Below the pieces are notes generated by a model. That model worked only from the letters and a program-made list of their open reading frames with translations. It ran no database searches and was not told the DNA's origin. Positions 60,236-64,000 of a stretch of DNA of 64,000 nucleotides are shown here, piece by piece; positions within the stretch are counted from its first letter, which is position 1; each line of letters opens with the position of its first letter. Source of the stretch: Cotesia glomerata (Eukaryota > Arthropoda > Insecta > Hymenoptera > Braconidae); the NCBI RefSeq assembly GCF_020080835.1, contig NC_058158.1, forward strand, positions 22,767,639-22,831,638, read 5' to 3'. The translations under genes and the position numbers were made by a program.

Positions 60236-62540
60236 ACTAATTAAAATTTATATAAATTTTAAAGTAGAACGTTTAATGCAAATGTAAATCTAAAATTTTG
60301 TGAACGATAAACAGCTAAAAAATGAAATAGCATCGTATGAGAGAAAATACTAAAAAAAAGTACAGAGCAAAATAAAGAAAAGACTTGGAGTAACAAGTCT
60401 TATTGTCAACTGAAGTGGTAATAGTCAGAAGGCACAGCAAATATAATGTCGAGTATGTAGTGTAAATATGCACATATGGTGTACATAGAATGAAATATGT
60501 ACGTTTATACGCTTTCAACTTATTTTTGTCCAATGGATACTTATAATATAACGGCAATAACTTTTAGAATATGTATTTTACTGTAATAGTAATTTCAAAA
60601 CCATAAAATTGAATTTCTCGTTCATTGGTCGCAGATTTTGAATTAAAATCACTTTTTAAAAATTAAAAATTTTTCGAAAGTCAAGAAGTTATCGTTTCGA
60701 ATTATATTTTCGAAAAGATAGATTTTATTAAATGTCGACACGCGTAAACCCTTAAATATTTTCTCAGCAAATCGACTGACTGAAATACGGTTTGCGAGAT
60801 TTAGAAGGGCTAAATGAGAAGGCATTGAACGTCGCAAACTGGATTGAAATCAGCTAATTTAGAAAGAAAATATAGTGAACGAAAAACGTCTAAGTGTGTA
60901 TTTTGTCAAATAATCACTAAAGTTTCGAGCTCGAAAAGTCGAGAAAATTTTTAAATATTGCATCCGTTTAGTACCTCAAGAAGCTTACATTTAAAAAATA
61001 TTGACAAATGAATCTCTGAGCTCGAGGAGAAATACTAGTAATAAGCAAACTTGAACTCTAAAATAGCAGGAATTTTCAAAGATACCCTACTGAGTAGAGT
61101 CGAATCTTGTTATGAATCCGCTTACAGGGATGTAGGGGAATATGATTCTAAGAATTCCTATATCCTCAGAGGTCGACTGCCGTCAATTCAGCTTTCTCTA
61201 CTTTTCAAGTGTATAAGTGTATGGATGATGATTGGAGGGGGAAGGCTTTTCGTGAAAATATGAGTCGACGAACCCATAAGAAGCGGACTTATAGCGAAAT
61301 TTAACTGTAAAAGGTTTTTCATTCAAAATTTTTGGTGTATTTTCTTCTGGTTGTAAACAGTAATGAATTCTTCTATTTTATATGTCCCAATATGGACAAG
61401 GAAATGTATTTTGTTTTTAAAAATTATGAGCCTTAAAAATCGAGTAGGTACTTTTTCAGATTTATCAATCTTTTGTTTTTTATTTTATTTTTTACAAGTT
61501 GTAAAAAATTGTTATTAACGGCTTACATCATTTTGAAGTTATCATTTATTTTTTTATCATTTTGGTAGTGTGTTAATTCATTGTAATTGATTTACTTTTG
61601 AATTTGCGTTTTAATTAATATACATTAAGTTGAATGATCACTATATTCGAGTACTGAGCAAGAAATTAGAATTTTCTATTGAATGAAAGATTTTTTATCC
61701 TTGTTTTAAAAAAATTTGAGAAATATATGGTTAAAATGTTTGGAAAAAAAAAGTCAAATATAACATAAAATTTTTGACGAAATAGACGATTATTTTACAA
61801 TTACATTGTCTATTATTTATGATTCAAGCTTGCTGTTAATCTTATTGGCATGATCGATGCATATAGAGGTGAAGGCAGATTAAATATATAGTGGATATTA
61901 TTAAAAATAAAATGACGGACACAGTACAGCTGGCAATGATTGCGTAATCAAACACGTGCAAATGTCAATAACAAAAAATATGAAAAACATAATATTTTTA
62001 AGAATGTTTCGACACAGACATAATTATGAAATTATCTATAATTTTTAATTTTGCCGTAGAATAAACGAATAAAAATTTTATTCTAAATCTTAAATGACCT
62101 GTAATGAGTAAAAAAAAGAAATATAAGAGATATTTCTTTTCGAAGAATGATATAATTGCAATAATACATATCTCATAATAAAATTATAAATGAAAATAAA
62201 ACGCAAAAATTAGTTATTCAGGTCAAACATATAAGTTTGTCGAGTATTTCGAATATTTTTCTCACCTCTTTTATAAGAAAAAAAAATCGCAGTGCAGAAT
62301 TATGGTATACTTGCAAACAAAATTTCAGAAAAACGCAGTAACTTTCACTATGAAATTTATTTTATTCGGATAAATAAGTGGACAAATTGTAATCTATTAT
62401 TCGTGTTCACAAGAGTTACACGTTACACAATATTTATTCACTTGTCACTGTTCTTTTAGTTTCTCCTACTCTTACTCTAAAGAACCTCTGTTTTTCTTGC
62501 TCTTCTTCTCTCCCTGATATCGTCACGACGATGACCAAGT
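60236..62540. other. sima upstream region, no exon recognised
   Basis: The frames at 60315-60557 and 61051-61263 show no domain or codon signal. No PAS or bHLH exon could be found on the minus strand. Words like GAGCTCG near 60930 and 61020 suggest old GAGCTC-family debris. Confidence 0.45.
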
Positions 62541-62558
62541 TGATCGTTGATATTTATA
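62410..62558 (-). promoter_or_regulatory. Possible TATA promoter and 5' exon, minus strand
   Basis: TATAAATA (62551-62558 on the minus strand) lies about 25 bases upstream of CTTGGTCATCGTCG, followed by a purine-rich, less AT-biased stretch of about 110 bases typical of a 5' leader. Its position and strand fit an internal promoter of sima. No transcript evidence is available, so this is speculative. Confidence 0.25.
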
Positions 62559-62959
62559 TGTCGACGTATGCGTGTAAGATAGGCAAAAAGTGATCGTTAA
62601 ATCTATTTCAAATATACCCGACAAAAATTTGTAAGTTCAATCAAATAATGAGAGAATGGAAATACTTTTTTTTATAACAATAAGAAAAACATGTATGAAT
62701 TAAATGTAGAGATAAAACTGGAATGTTAAGTATTTAAATCAACAAATTGAAAATTATAAATGAAAAATGATTATTTTAATAGTTACGCTTCATTAAAGAT
62801 AATTTATTATACATATATGAGAATTTAATTTTTAAAGCTGAAGATTATTGAATAAAGCTAAAAGAATGTTTTTAACTTGACATTATATTTAAGTATATTA
62901 AGCGCATCTACGAACTAGTTGTTTAGGAAGTTAGGTCCCAACTCTAAGAGATGATAAAA

Positions 62960-63160
62960 AAAAATTAGTAAAACGGTTGACCCTACAGGCCAACCTTGCA
63001 ACTTCCCGCTAATTTCAAATGCAAATCGCTCTAAATTTCATCTACTACGACGTTGTTGAGCTCTTAGAGGTAAAATCATGGTTTTACATCTACTTTGAGC
63101 TCTTCAAGCTTCAAGATAGAACTGTTATGCACTTTTGAGCTCAAAAGTTTAATTTGTATT
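62960..63160 (-). repeat. GAGCTC/CTTCCCGC repeat family tail
   Basis: GGTTGACCCTACAGGCC, AACTTCCCGCTAATTTCA and several GAGCTC words reproduce the family tail on the minus strand. Confidence 0.75.
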
Positions 63161-63409
63161 CAGTAAATCAATTTTTTATAAATCACGTTTTTTTTTTATT
63201 TTTTAACAACTTAATATCAAACGAAAGAATCAACCGATTTGGACAAACTTGGCGGTGTTCTACACAGTTTTATAAGCACAAAAAGATTATTGCACAAAAA
63301 AAAAATGCGGTAAGGACAAGTATACATGGAGTATAATTTGCCACAGAATAGACTTAAGTAGATATACACTATATTTTTTTTACGTGTGATTTTCAAAGTT
63401 TAGTAAATC

Positions 63410-64000
63410 TAACTTGTATGTTTGTGTCCTTACAACACCTTATTTTCTGATGTTGTCACTATGTCTGTGTGTGCGTGTGCGCGCGCGCGCGTGTGTGTGT
63501 GTGTGTGTGGATGTATATAAACCTCCCATAACTTTTGAACGGCTTGACCGATTTGATCGCGGTTGGCACCATTCGAAAGGGCTTGACCAAACTTAGATGT
63601 TAAATACCATTTCTATCGATTCGAACGAGTAGATTTCGAGAAATCTCAAAAAAACAACGAAAAAAAATTTTTCAATGAGGTTTCTTAGAATAACTTTTAA
63701 AGCGTTACCGATCAATTCCAAAAACTAATCAGCTCTTTATATCGAGAAACCATGTCGATCGCCGCAAGGCTGGTCAAAATCGGTTGATTCGTTCATGAGA
63801 TCATTGTCGAAAAAAAAAACGAAAAAAGTGAATTTTTCGAATCACTTGGAAATTTTATAACTGATGACATGCATGTTCTAAGTTTTGTTATAGAATATAA
63901 AAATCCGCATCGATCACCGCCGATTCGGTCTAAATTGGTTGATTCGTTCGTGAGTTATCGTTGTTGAAAAGTGAATTTTTCAAATTTTTCTACTATTTTC
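63410..64000 (+). repeat. GAGCTC/CTTCCCGC repeat family copy, runs off the window
   Basis: A TGTGTGCGCGCGCGTGTG microsatellite is followed by ACTTTTGAACGGCTTGACCG, GATCAATTCCAAAAACTAAT and repeated GGTTGATTCGTTC..GAGTTATCG modules. The start with CTTCCCGC is missing and the other end lies beyond 64000. Confidence 0.8.

Noticed and set aside
60315..61263. Frames at 60315-60557, 60649-60837 and 61051-61263 as possible upstream sima exons
   Set aside because: None resembles bHLH or PAS sequence and no matching splice sites support them.

Overview
The window looks like AT-rich eukaryotic nuclear DNA from an insect, probably a hymenopteran. Genes have short GT-AG introns and carry insect-type proteins (Rab1, a Sima/HIF-1 alpha subunit). 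The space between and inside genes is packed with DNA transposons, Helitrons, foldback elements and (TA)n or (GT)n microsatellites. Nothing bacterial, organellar or CRISPR-like was seen. The taxonomic placement is inference from composition and element types, not from a marker gene.

Only two host genes are clear. Rab1 (minus strand, three exons, 2767-8673) is complete, and its 4.7 kb second intron is filled with nested repeats. The 3' half of sima (minus strand, five exons, 55426-58662) encodes the oxygen-dependent degradation region and C-terminal activation region of HIF-1 alpha. Its bHLH-PAS exons lie outside the window.

Mobile DNA fills most of the rest. A PIF/Harbinger element with both genes apparently intact lies at 9328-14115. 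Elements with other inverted ends lie at 15641-17963 and 20141-21686, and a 2.1 kb element with 571-bp inverted arms at 18012-20129. A long LTR-like element lies at 24250-26585. A full-length but dead Helitron (26661-33783) is split by a 1213-bp solo LTR. Two very large inverted-arm elements then stand almost head to tail: 33892-42449 (arms near 2 kb, degenerate THAP/P-type transposase inside) and 42462-48172 (arms near 0.86 kb, degenerate RNase H-like transposase inside). Next come a Helitron 3' end, a LINE 3' fragment and a tRNA-like fragment (48195-49310). A separate repeat family with GT/CA microsatellites and GAGCTC palindromes recurs at least eight times.

The most unusual signal is a cohort of long-inverted-arm elements. 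They have different arms and different cargo, but share an ATTAG-type end placed in (TA)n tracts. Inside the arms they also share a recurring composite motif: a near-palindrome of about 26 nt (core TAGGAAATT..AAT..CTCTACAAAA) followed about 25 nt later by AACCGTTT..AAAGATAT. The motif occurs about 15 times across five arm families. Other points of interest are a tandem array of RFX X-box-like sites, tRNA-like structures lacking a proper anticodon arm inside MITEs, two long hairpins, and a HIF C-terminal region in which the hydroxylated Asn position appears to be Ser.
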